This document shows, in pieces, positions 40,969-48,627 of a stretch of DNA of 49,921 nt (its first letter is position 1; the number at the start of each line of letters is the position of its first letter). The translations under genes and the position numbers were made by a program. A model generated the notes under the pieces. That model did not search any database and was not told the DNA's origin. It saw only the letters and a program-made list of their open reading frames with translations. Source of the DNA: Halorubrum saccharovorum DSM 1137 (GTDB lineage Archaea > Halobacteriota > Halobacteria > Halobacteriales > Haloferacaceae); NCBI RefSeq assembly GCF_000337915.1, contig NZ_AOJE01000020.1, positions 63,418 through 113,338 of the forward strand, in the 5' to 3' direction.

Positions 40969-43900
40969 ATGGCTCAGGCCGGGAATCAGGACCTCACGGA
41001 GCGGTTCATTCAGTTCTACCGTAACTACTACCGTGAGGAGATCGGACAGCTTGCGCAGCGATACCCCAACGAACAGCGCTCGCTGTACGTCGAGTACGAC
41101 GACCTCTACCAGTTCGACCGCGACCTCGCCGAGGACTTCCGCACGAAGCCGGAGCAGATGCGCGAGTACGCCGAGGAGGCGCTGCGGCTCTACGACCTCC
41201 CCGCAGACGTCAGCCTCGGGCGCGCGCACGTCCGGATCGAGAACCTCCCCGAAGGCATCGATATCCGTGGCATTCGGGTCCACGACGACCACATCGGAAA
41301 GCTCGTCTCGATCAAGGGCATCGTCCGCAAAGCGACCGACGTGCGTCCGAAGGTGACCGAGGCCGCCTTCGAGTGCCAGCGCTGCGGCACGATGACGTAC
41401 ATCCCCCAGAGCGACGGCGGCTTCCAGGAGCCCCACGAGTGCCAGGGGTGTGAGCGACAGGGGCCCTTCCGCGTCAACTTCGATCAGTCGGAGTTCATCG
41501 ACTCTCAGAAGCTCCGCATCCAAGAGTCCCCCGAGGGGCTCCGCGGCGGCGAGACCCCCCAGAGCATCGACGTCGACATCGTCGACGACATCACCGGCGA
41601 GGTGAGCCCCGGCGACCACGTCACCTGCGTCGGCGTCCTCCACATCGAGCAGGTCGAGCAGGGCAACGAGAAGTCCGCCATCTTCGACCTGTACATGGAC
41701 GGCGTCTCCATCGCCATCGAGGACGAGGAGTTCGAAGACATGGACATCACGGAGGCGGACAAACGCGAGATCATCGAGCTCTCCAACCGCGACGACATCT
41801 ACGACGCGATGGTCGACTCCATCGCGCCCGCCATCTACGGCTACGAGGAGGAGAAGCTCGCGATGATCCTCCAGCTGTTCTCCGGCGTCACCAAACACCT
41901 CCCCGACGGCTCGCGGATTCGGGGGGACCTGCATATGCTCCTTATTGGCGACCCTGGTACCGGAAAGTCACAGATGATCAGTTATGTAGAGAATATTGCT
42001 CCGAGATCAGTTTATACTTCGGGTAAGGGATCATCCGCTGCAGGGCTGTGTGTCACCGGCGATACGAAAATACACACTTCAGACGGGTTCGTACCGATCC
42101 GCGAGATCGCGACAGAGTACCATCCGAAACCGGTCGATGTGGAGACGAGTAGCACCGCAGAGCACGATCTCTACACCTTCGATCGAGCGTCTGGAAGGAT
42201 CGACCTCGCCGAGAGTTCCCACGTCTGGCGGATGCCGGAGAAGCCGTGTCGGCGAATCGAGACCGCGCACGGAAAGGATCTCGAAGCATCTGTCAACACG
42301 CCCGTCCTCGTCTGCGACGAGAACGGGATCGAGTGGAAGTCGATCTCGGACGTCGACGCTGGCGACCACATCGGGGTACCGAAGTACACCGACATCGATC
42401 GTTCGTCCCCACCAGTCGGTGAGTACGTCGAATTCACGGAGGAGAAGATCAAGCCGACGGCTGAATCGGTTGAGTTCCTTCGCGGCGAACTCACGGACGA
42501 GTTCGGAACGCTCCGCGACGCCGCGGCCGAACTCGGCCTTTCCGAGGACTTCGTGTACGACACGCTCTCAAACCGACACATACCACTCGATAAATTGGAC
42601 ACGGTTCTCGCAGCGATCGGTACCGCTATCGATGATATCGACATCGATCGTGTGATGCTTCGCCACGGCAGCGGTGTTACGATACCCGATGAGTTCGACG
42701 CGGATCTAATGTATTTGATCGGACTCGTCTTCGGCGACGGTGACGTGATGGTTTCCCGTCGTGGTGGAAATCGCGGTCACGTCCGTATCTCGAACTCCGA
42801 CGAGGAGCTGCTGGAACGTGCCGCAGACATCATCGAGACGAAGTTCGGCAAGTCTGTCGATATCGAGTATCAGGAGGATCGTGTCCCCTGTGTTCGCCTT
42901 CACAGTGCGACGGTTGCCCGTTTCTTCAGCAACGTCGGCGTCGAGTCGCCAAAAGACGATATCGCCCTCGATCCGAAGCTCACGACCGCCGAACACGCCG
43001 ACGCCTTCCTACGGGGCCTGTTCGACGCTGACGGATCCGTGTGTGGACGCGATAACGGCGGATCCAGCGTTCAGTTTTCGACCGTCTGTAGCGAACTCGC
43101 CGAGCAGGTTCAGCTGATGTTGGAAACGTACGGCGTACGGTCTCGGACACGCGAGCGCGATCGCCGCGGGACCTACGAACGTGCCGACGGCCACGAGATC
43201 GAGTCGACATCGGTTCAAACGCATCTAGCGATATATGGGAAAGAGGTCGATCGGTTTGCCGGCCAGATCGGATTCCGGTCGACGAACAAGTCCGGTGCGT
43301 TGGACAAAATTGTCAACGACGCACCTCGACGCGGCGAATTTCTGCCTATCGGAAGTACTCTCGCTCGTACCGATGGAGGCGCAGGTAAATACTGGCAGAA
43401 TCTGAACCGTGGCGAGGACCCGAGTCGCGAGCGGACTCTCTCGATGATCGATGACCTCGATCTCGGCGACGTTGGCCCCGACGTAGAGGAGGTAGCCAAC
43501 GCGGATCTCGTCTGGGACGAAGTCGTTGACACCGAGGACACCGGCGAGAAAGAGGTGTTCGACCTAACGGTTCCGGACACGCACAACTTCCTCGGGAACG
43601 GACTCGTGACACACAACACCGCTGCGGCCGTGAGAGACGACTTCGGCGACGGACAGCAGTGGTCGCTCGAAGCCGGGGCTCTCGTCCTCGCAGACAAGGG
43701 GATCGCCGCGGTCGACGAGCTGGACAAGATGGACTGCGTCACGGGCGACACCCTCGTCACGCTCGCCGACGGCCGCGTGGAACGGATCGACGAACTGGCG
43801 AGAGAGGCCGCCGAAGACGGCGAGATCGAGGAGCTCTCGAACGGTCGCCGCATCCGCGACGTCGACCTCGACGTCTGGTCGATGGACGAGGAGGGAGAGC

Positions 43901-46578
43901 TGGTCGAGCGTCCCGTGTTCTCGGTCCACGAGTACGACGCACCCTCGGAGCTGACCCGCGTGACGACGGAGACCGGCGAGTCGCTGACGGCGACGGCCGA
44001 CCACCCGTTCTTCGTCCTGGACGACGGCGAGCGCGTCGAGCGCGAGGCGGCCGCGCTCGACGCGGGCGACTGGGTGTACGTTCCCCGCGAGATTCCGACG
44101 AAGGCGGCCGACGGCGGAACGATGGCCGCGAACGGCGGCGATCGGCCGGCTGCCGAGCCCGTCGACGACGAGGGAGTCGACCCCGCGACCGCGAGCGTCC
44201 TCGGGTACCTCTCCGGCGACGGGAACGTCTACTACGACCGCGACGAGGGCGTGTACGGCGTCCGGTTCACCAACGCGGACGACGAACTGCTGGCTGACTT
44301 CGAGCGAGCGGCGCGGGCGACGTTCGGCTCGGAACCGAGGCGTCCTCCGAGCGAAAAGCGTGAGACCGGCGTCGAGACGGTCCGCGTCACCGGAAAGGAG
44401 CACGCCGACGCCGTCCTCAACGCCGGGATGAGCCTCGGCCGATACGACGAGAAGTGCTTCCCGACCGCCGTGTCGGCCGGAAGCCGCGCGGCGAAATCGG
44501 CGTTCGTCCGCGCGCTGGCCGACAGTGAAGGACACGTCGACGAGTCGGCCGGGAACGTTCGGATCGCTTCCGCGAGCCGGGACCTGCTGGAGGGCACGCA
44601 AACCCTCCTCTTACAGTTCGGCGTGTCGAGCCAGCTCCAGCATCGCGAGCGAGACGAGAGTCGAGACGTGTACTACCTCACGGTGACCGACGCCGACTCG
44701 CTCGCGGCGTTCCGCCGCGCTATCGGGTTCACCGCCTCTCGAAAGGCGGAAGCGATCGACCGCGTCGTCGACGCCGCCGACGGCGACCGCACAATTCTGG
44801 ACGTGATTCCGGAGATCGACGGCGTGCTGTCGGAGTGTCGCGAGTCGCTCCGGCTTCACCAGAGCGAGTGCGGACTCGACGCGGTCACGTATCACGACTT
44901 CGAGAGTGGAACGGCGAACGTGTCGCTCCACCGCGCCCGCCGGGTGCTCGCCGCGTTCGAGGACAGATTGGAGGCGGCGACCGCGGACCGATCGATGCTC
45001 GGCGACGATCCGTCGTGGGAGACTCTCTCCGAGATGCGCGGCCGGTACCACGTGTCGCAGTCCGAACTCGCGGAGGGAACGGCGCTGTCACAGCAACAGA
45101 TCTCCCGCGGGTGGGGCGAGAGCGACGAGGTTCACCAGATAGTGACCGACCGACTCCGAGAGACGCTCGTTGCGGTCGAGGAGACCGATCTCGGTAGCCT
45201 ACGGGAGTTCGTCCGCGGAGACGTGAAGTGGCGCCGGGTGGAGTCGGTCGAAACTGTTCCCCCGGAATCGGCCGAACACCGCAGCGAGGTGCTCCGGCAG
45301 CGGCTCGCTGACGTTCTCGGCGGCCCCGTCGAGAACGTTGAACAGCGCGCACGGAGCCTGATCGAACGCGGTCCGGTCGGAGACAAGAGGGTGGAGTTGG
45401 CGTCGGCGCTGGAGGCATACGGCGTCAGTCAAGGGGATGTCGCGTCGTCGCTCAACGTGGATCAGGCGACCATCTCGCGGTGGCTGTCCGGTGCCGTTGA
45501 GACGGGCCGACTTGAGGACCTACGAGACGCGATCGCGAGCGAAGTGGACGCCGTCAAGGCGGAGCTCCGGTCGATCTTGGCCAGAATCGAGGACGGACGG
45601 ACCCCGAAGGTGTACGACCTGACAGTCGAGGAGACGCACAACTTCGTCGCGAACGGCGTGGTCGTTCACAACTCCTCCGACCGCTCCGCGATGCACGAGG
45701 GCCTCGAACAGCAGAAGATCTCCGTCTCGAAGGCGGGGATCAACGCGACGCTGAAGGCGCGGTGTTCCCTGCTCGGCGCCGCGAACCCCAAGTACGGCCG
45801 GTTCGACCAGTACGAGCCGATCGGCGAGCAGATCGACCTCGAACCCGCGCTCATCTCGCGGTTCGACCTGATCTTCACGGTGACGGACAGTCCGGACCCG
45901 GAACACGACTCCCGGCTGGCGAAACACATCATCAAGACGAACTACGCGGGGGAGCTGAACACCCAGCGCGAGGAGCTGGCGAGCTCGGAGTTCACGCCGG
46001 AACAGGTCGCGGAGGTGACCCAAGAGGTCGCGCCGGAGATCGACGCGGAACTGCTTCGGAAGTACATCGCCCACGCGAAGCGCTCCTGTTACCCGACGAT
46101 GACGGAGGAGGCGAAGGACCTCATCGAGGAGTTCTACGTCGATCTGCGTTCGAAGGGCGCCGACGAGGACGCGCCGGTTCCTGTCACCGCCCGGAAACTG
46201 GAGGCGATGGTGCGGCTCTCGGAGGCGAGCGCGCGGGTCCGTCTCTCGGACACCGTCGAGCGCGAGGACGCCGATCGGGCGACCGACATCGTCGAGTCGT
46301 GTCTCAAGGACATCGGCGTCGATCCGGAGACCGGACAGTTCGACGCCGACGTGGTCGAGACGGGTACCTCGAAGAGCCAGCGCGACCGCATCAAGAACAT
46401 CAAGGGACTCATCGCGGACATCGAGGAGGAGTACCAGGAGGGCGCGCCCGTCGAGGAGGTGCTCGACCGCGCCGGCGAGATCGGGATGGACCCGGGGAAG
46501 GCCGAACAGGAGATCGAGAAGCTCCGGACGAAGGGCGAAGTGTACGAGCCCAAGCAGGGCCACCTCCGAACGACGTAG
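40969..46578 (+). CDS. mcm: Replicative helicase MCM precursor with two inteins
   Basis: An 1869-residue precursor. Removing two inteins (361-883 and 923-1568) leaves a 700-residue MCM, the usual haloarchaeal size. The host protein forms the hexameric fork helicase. The N-terminal domain carries a four-Cys zinc finger (Cys136, 139, 158, 161). The AAA+ domain has Walker A GDPGTGKS at 327-334, Walker B with DELDKM at 916-921, and in the last part the Arg-finger segment PALISRFDLIF. A winged helix ends it. Both inteins sit in the ATPase core, one after Walker A and one directly after Walker B, so splicing is essential for function. The reading frame is intact throughout. GC and codon choice change sharply at 41934. 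A small gene starts immediately after the stop. Confidence 0.96.
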   Translation: MAQAGNQDLTERFIQFYRNYYREEIGQLAQRYPNEQRSLYVEYDDLYQFDRDLAEDFRTKPEQMREYAEEALRLYDLPADVSLGRAHVRIENLPEGIDIRGIRVHDDHIGKLVSIKGIVRKATDVRPKVTEAAFECQRCGTMTYIPQSDGGFQEPHECQGCERQGPFRVNFDQSEFIDSQKLRIQESPEGLRGGETPQSIDVDIVDDITGEVSPGDHVTCVGVLHIEQVEQGNEKSAIFDLYMDGVSIAIEDEEFEDMDITEADKREIIELSNRDDIYDAMVDSIAPAIYGYEEEKLAMILQLFSGVTKHLPDGSRIRGDLHMLLIGDPGTGKSQMISYVENIAPRSVYTSGKGSSAAGLCVTGDTKIHTSDGFVPIREIATEYHPKPVDVETSSTAEHDLYTFDRASGRIDLAESSHVWRMPEKPCRRIETAHGKDLEASVNTPVLVCDENGIEWKSISDVDAGDHIGVPKYTDIDRSSPPVGEYVEFTEEKIKPTAESVEFLRGELTDEFGTLRDAAAELGLSEDFVYDTLSNRHIPLDKLDTVLAAIGTAIDDIDIDRVMLRHGSGVTIPDEFDADLMYLIGLVFGDGDVMVSRRGGNRGHVRISNSDEELLERAADIIETKFGKSVDIEYQEDRVPCVRLHSATVARFFSNVGVESPKDDIALDPKLTTAEHADAFLRGLFDADGSVCGRDNGGSSVQFSTVCSELAEQVQLMLETYGVRSRTRERDRRGTYERADGHEIESTSVQTHLAIYGKEVDRFAGQIGFRSTNKSGALDKIVNDAPRRGEFLPIGSTLARTDGGAGKYWQNLNRGEDPSRERTLSMIDDLDLGDVGPDVEEVANADLVWDEVVDTEDTGEKEVFDLTVPDTHNFLGNGLVTHNTAAAVRDDFGDGQQWSLEAGALVLADKGIAAVDELDKMDCVTGDTLVTLADGRVERIDELAREAAEDGEIEELSNGRRIRDVDLDVWSMDEEGELVERPVFSVHEYDAPSELTRVTTETGESLTATADHPFFVLDDGERVEREAAALDAGDWVYVPREIPTKAADGGTMAANGGDRPAAEPVDDEGVDPATASVLGYLSGDGNVYYDRDEGVYGVRFTNADDELLADFERAARATFGSEPRRPPSEKRETGVETVRVTGKEHADAVLNAGMSLGRYDEKCFPTAVSAGSRAAKSAFVRALADSEGHVDESAGNVRIASASRDLLEGTQTLLLQFGVSSQLQHRERDESRDVYYLTVTDADSLAAFRRAIGFTASRKAEAIDRVVDAADGDRTILDVIPEIDGVLSECRESLRLHQSECGLDAVTYHDFESGTANVSLHRARRVLAAFEDRLEAATADRSMLGDDPSWETLSEMRGRYHVSQSELAEGTALSQQQISRGWGESDEVHQIVTDRLRETLVAVEETDLGSLREFVRGDVKWRRVESVETVPPESAEHRSEVLRQRLADVLGGPVENVEQRARSLIERGPVGDKRVELASALEAYGVSQGDVASSLNVDQATISRWLSGAVETGRLEDLRDAIASEVDAVKAELRSILARIEDGRTPKVYDLTVEETHNFVANGVVVHNSSDRSAMHEGLEQQKISVSKAGINATLKARCSLLGAANPKYGRFDQYEPIGEQIDLEPALISRFDLIFTVTDSPDPEHDSRLAKHIIKTNYAGELNTQREELASSEFTPEQVAEVTQEVAPEIDAELLRKYIAHAKRSCYPTMTEEAKDLIEEFYVDLRSKGADEDAPVPVTARKLEAMVRLSEASARVRLSDTVEREDADRATDIVESCLKDIGVDPETGQFDADVVETGTSKSQRDRIKNIKGLIADIEEEYQEGAPVEEVLDRAGEIGMDPGKAEQEIEKLRTKGEVYEPKQGHLRTT
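41934..42048 (+). other. Low-GC extein tract encoding Walker A, flanking intein 1
   Basis: By hand count 41941-42000 has 26 G+C of 60, against 40 of 60 in 41881-41940. Codons unusual here (AGA, TCA, GTA, ATT, TAT, CCT) appear although the protein sequence (LLIGDPGTGKSQMISYV) is fully conserved. This looks like DNA of foreign origin converted along with the intein. Confidence 0.75.
42049..43617 (+). other. MCM intein 1 (523 aa, with LAGLIDADG endonuclease)
   Basis: Residues 361-883 of the precursor. Block A starts at Cys361 (CVTGDTKIHT) after the extein SGKGSSAAGL. Blocks F and G are EVFDLTVPDTHNFLGNG and LVTHN, and Thr884 is the +1 nucleophile. The LAGLIDADG pair is YLIGLVFGDG (42712-42741) and FLRGLFDADG (43006-43035), both acids kept, so the endonuclease may be active. 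In block B the expected TxxH reads S441-V-N-T444, so the usual His is Thr. Its GC is far lower than its surroundings (31 of 60 in 42061-42120 and in 42601-42660), indicating recent arrival. A helix-rich segment (LRDAAAELGLSEDFVYDTLS) precedes the endonuclease. Confidence 0.93.
43735..45672 (+). other. MCM intein 2 (646 aa, with LAGLIDADG endonuclease and helix-turn-helix inserts)
   Basis: Residues 923-1568. Block A starts at Cys923 (CVTGDTLVTL) one residue after DELDKM-D. Block B is canonical (TATADHPFFV). The LAGLIDADG motifs are LGYLSGDGNV (44200-44229) and RALADSEGHV (44509-44538, Glu as second acid). Block G is VVVHN and Ser1569 is the +1 residue. Two XRE-like helix-turn-helix segments follow the endonuclease: YHVSQSELAEGTALSQQQIS (45046-45105) and GVSQGDVASSLNVDQATISR (45421-45480). 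The second lies inside an insert of about 110 residues between VKWRRVESVET and VYDLTVEETHNF, which are normally adjacent strands. GC is host-like (43 of 60 in 43981-44040), so it is an older resident than intein 1. Confidence 0.93.
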
Positions 46579-46887
46579 ATGGACCGGATCTCCGCGATAC
46601 GGAACGTCGAGGACGCGCTCCGCGCGTTCGAGAACGGCGACGCCGACCTCGCCGACACCGAGCGACGCGTGGCTGCGGTCCTCCGGACGTACGCCACCGA
46701 GTTCGACGGCGACGGCGACGTGTTCCGTGCGGTCGGCGAAGAGCCGGTCGACGGGACGATCGTGGTCGCGCCCTCGGCGCCCGCGGCGCGGGAGCGAGTG
46801 CTCTCGCTTACCGGCTCCGATCGTTTAGAGTATCAGACAGAAGATGAATCCGACTCTGTCCCCGAATTCGACGTGGAACGAGTGTGA
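46579..46887 (+). CDS. Small acidic protein directly after mcm, unknown function
   Basis: A 102-residue protein I do not recognise. The N-terminus is helical (MDRISAIRNVEDALRAFENG, then DADLADTERRVAAVLRTYAT), the middle is TIVVAPSAPAARERVLSLTG and the tail is acidic. Its ATG begins at the very next base after the mcm stop, so it must be read from the mcm transcript, and translation is probably coupled. A role with MCM or its processing is inference from position. Confidence 0.75.
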   Translation: MDRISAIRNVEDALRAFENGDADLADTERRVAAVLRTYATEFDGDGDVFRAVGEEPVDGTIVVAPSAPAARERVLSLTGSDRLEYQTEDESDSVPEFDVERV

Positions 46888-46896
46888 TCGCCGTAC

Positions 46897-46919
46897 CGGT
46901 TCGGAACCGATAAGTTCCG
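46897..46919. promoter_or_regulatory. Nested inverted repeats around a TATA element
   Basis: CGGTTC-G-GAACCG (46897-46909) and CGGAAC-cgataa-GTTCCG (46902-46919) are perfect, overlapping inverted repeats. The TATA-like CGATAAGTTC (46908-46917) lies inside the second, 28 nt before the GTG at 46939. The layout suggests a repressor site. Confidence 0.55.
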
Positions 46920-46938
46920 GAGCCGATCAGCCGCGTTC

Positions 46939-47277
46939 GTGCTGCTGGTCGTGACGTATTCGGCGGCTGCTCGCACCGGCCTCCGGAACCTGTGCCGCCG
47001 CCACGAAGAGGCCGTCGCGCGGCGATTCGGACGCGCGGCGCTGCTCGACGGGACGGTGTACGCCGCGTTCCTCGCGCTCCGACTGCGCGAGTCGTACGGC
47101 GGAGACGTACAGATCGAGCGGACGGAGCCGTTCAACGAGTTCGTCGCGCTCGACGAACGGGTCCGCGAGGCGGCAAGCGCGTACGCGAACCGCGACGCGA
47201 AGTCGACGCCGTACGCCGCGTTCGCCGCCGGGACCGACCATCCGGACCCGGACTCGATGCGAGGCGACGAGCTGTGA
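46939..47277 (+). CDS. Small protein of the mcm locus, unknown function
   Basis: A 112-residue alpha/beta protein (from GTG: VLLVVTYSAAARTGLRNLCR onward) with VARRFGRAALLDGTVYAAFL and TPYAAFAAGTDHPDPDSMRG. The GTG is supported by a TATA-like box 28 nt upstream. Its stop overlaps the GTG of the next gene (GTGA at 47274-47277), so the two are translationally coupled. I do not recognise the fold. Confidence 0.7.
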   Translation: MLLVVTYSAAARTGLRNLCRRHEEAVARRFGRAALLDGTVYAAFLALRLRESYGGDVQIERTEPFNEFVALDERVREAASAYANRDAKSTPYAAFAAGTDHPDPDSMRGDEL

Positions 47278-48086
47278 GCGGTGCGGACGGACGGTGCGAT
47301 CGAGAGGGGTCCGGCGAAGCGCCCGAAAGCGACGCGACCGCCGTCGCTCCCGGGCCGGAGCTTCCCGAGCCGGACGCCGTGATCGGTCGCGTTCCGACGG
47401 GAGAGAGCCTCTGGCGTGAGCTCGCGGCGGCGGCCCGGACGCGCGGTCTGGCGTCGTCGATCGGAGACGAGCTGATCGAGATCCGCGACGCGCTCGCCGC
47501 GATAGAGGTCGAGCCCGTGGATCTCGACGCGGCCCGGCGTCGGGTCGCGGCCGCGAGCGGCGAGGAGGAGCGGCTGAAGGAGCGGGTCGCGGCCCTCCGC
47601 GGGGGCGTACAAGCGCGCCGGGAGATCGAGGCGGAGACCGAGGAGGCCCTCGGCGACCTGGAGTCGGCGGCCGCGGAGCTGTCGGCCGCACAGAGCGATC
47701 GTATCGCGGCCGAGCAGGCGCTTCACCGCGCCCGCGAGCGAGCCGCCGACGCCCGCGACGCCCGCGAGCGACGCCTCGAGCTCCGGGATCGGCTACGGAA
47801 CCGGCGCCGAGACGCGCGCCGAGAACTCGCGCGCGAGGTGTACTCGGCGTTCCGCGACGCGCTGTCGGTCGTTCCGGGCGCCGATCCCACCGACGCCGGC
47901 GCGGATCCCGGGGCGTACGACGGCCCGCCTCTCGCGGCGTCGCTGGCGGCGGTCCGGATCGCAGAGATCGACGGACCGGTCGTGCTCGGTTCGGGGGCGA
48001 TCAGGTGGATCGCCACCCGCGGCGGCGCGGTGCCGGAGTCGGTGATCGACGCGTCGGTAGTCCGGCCGTGTCGGCGGTCGCAGTAG
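47274..48086 (+). CDS. Coiled-coil protein of the mcm locus, unknown function
   Basis: A 270-residue protein starting with GTG. An unstructured acidic N-terminus of about 40 residues leads to IGRVPTGESLWRELAAAART, then a long Arg/Glu/Ala coiled coil (about 75-190, with KERVAALRGGVQARREIEAE), and a small beta-rich C-terminal domain (AAVRIAEIDGPVVLGSGAIR). The shape is reminiscent of SMC-like or scaffold proteins, but there is no ATPase motif. Translation is coupled to the previous gene. Confidence 0.7.
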   Translation: MSGADGRCDREGSGEAPESDATAVAPGPELPEPDAVIGRVPTGESLWRELAAAARTRGLASSIGDELIEIRDALAAIEVEPVDLDAARRRVAAASGEEERLKERVAALRGGVQARREIEAETEEALGDLESAAAELSAAQSDRIAAEQALHRARERAADARDARERRLELRDRLRNRRRDARRELAREVYSAFRDALSVVPGADPTDAGADPGAYDGPPLAASLAAVRIAEIDGPVVLGSGAIRWIATRGGAVPESVIDASVVRPCRRSQ

Positions 48087-48087
48087 G

Positions 48088-48507
48088 TTAAAACGAGATG
48101 TGTGAAGTCGATCCGGGACCGTCGTCGCCGTCGTTCACGCCGCCGTCGTGGAGGTACTCGTAATGCTCGTCGGTGAGCAAGACTGTGTCGTCCTCGACCG
48201 CGATATCGACCCCGGGGAGCGCGGTTCCCGACGCCTGGCCGTTGTCGCACTCGCCGGAGCAGGCGTCGAACATCGACCCGTGCCGCGGACAGATGATCTC
48301 GCCGTCGCGGATCGCCGCGCCGCGACCCGTGTCGAAGCGCTGGTCCTCGTGCGTGCAGTTGTTGACCCACGCCCTGACGCCGGGGTCCTCCTCGCACGGG
48401 ACGAGGATGACCTCCGTCTCGTTCCCGAAGGCGTCCGCGGCGGTGAAGCGGTACGAGCCGCTCGCCGGGACCTCGGTGCGGTCGGCGATCGGGGTTGCGT
48501 CCGACAT
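48088..48507 (-). CDS. Rieske [2Fe-2S] domain protein
   Basis: A 139-residue soluble Rieske ferredoxin-like protein. Cluster ligands are Cys51 and His53 (NNCTHEDQRF) and Cys73 and His76 (IICPRHGSMFD). The second half includes LPGVDIAVEDDTVLLTDEHY and a Gly/Asp-rich tail. There is no signal peptide or membrane helix, so it is a cytoplasmic electron carrier rather than a bc1-type subunit. The minus strand has GGCTTTTCGA (48531-48540) 29 nt before the ATG. Confidence 0.9.
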   Translation of the reverse strand: MSDATPIADRTEVPASGSYRFTAADAFGNETEVILVPCEEDPGVRAWVNNCTHEDQRFDTGRGAAIRDGEIICPRHGSMFDACSGECDNGQASGTALPGVDIAVEDDTVLLTDEHYEYLHDGGVNDGDDGPGSTSHISF

Positions 48508-48627
48508 GGGAACGGCGTAGGGGCGTCCGGTCGAAAAGCCTGCCGACCGGTTCGGCCTTCGGCCCGCGTCGAGTTCGGGATCGGCCCGTTCGATGGGTTT
48601 TATCCGACTGTACCGCGTGGGTCCGGT

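Noticed and set aside
40969-46578. The 1869-residue MCM as a gene fusion or frameshift artefact
   Set aside because: Both extra segments have full intein ends (Cys first, HN last, followed by Thr or Ser) and LAGLIDADG motifs. The remaining 700 residues form a seamless MCM.
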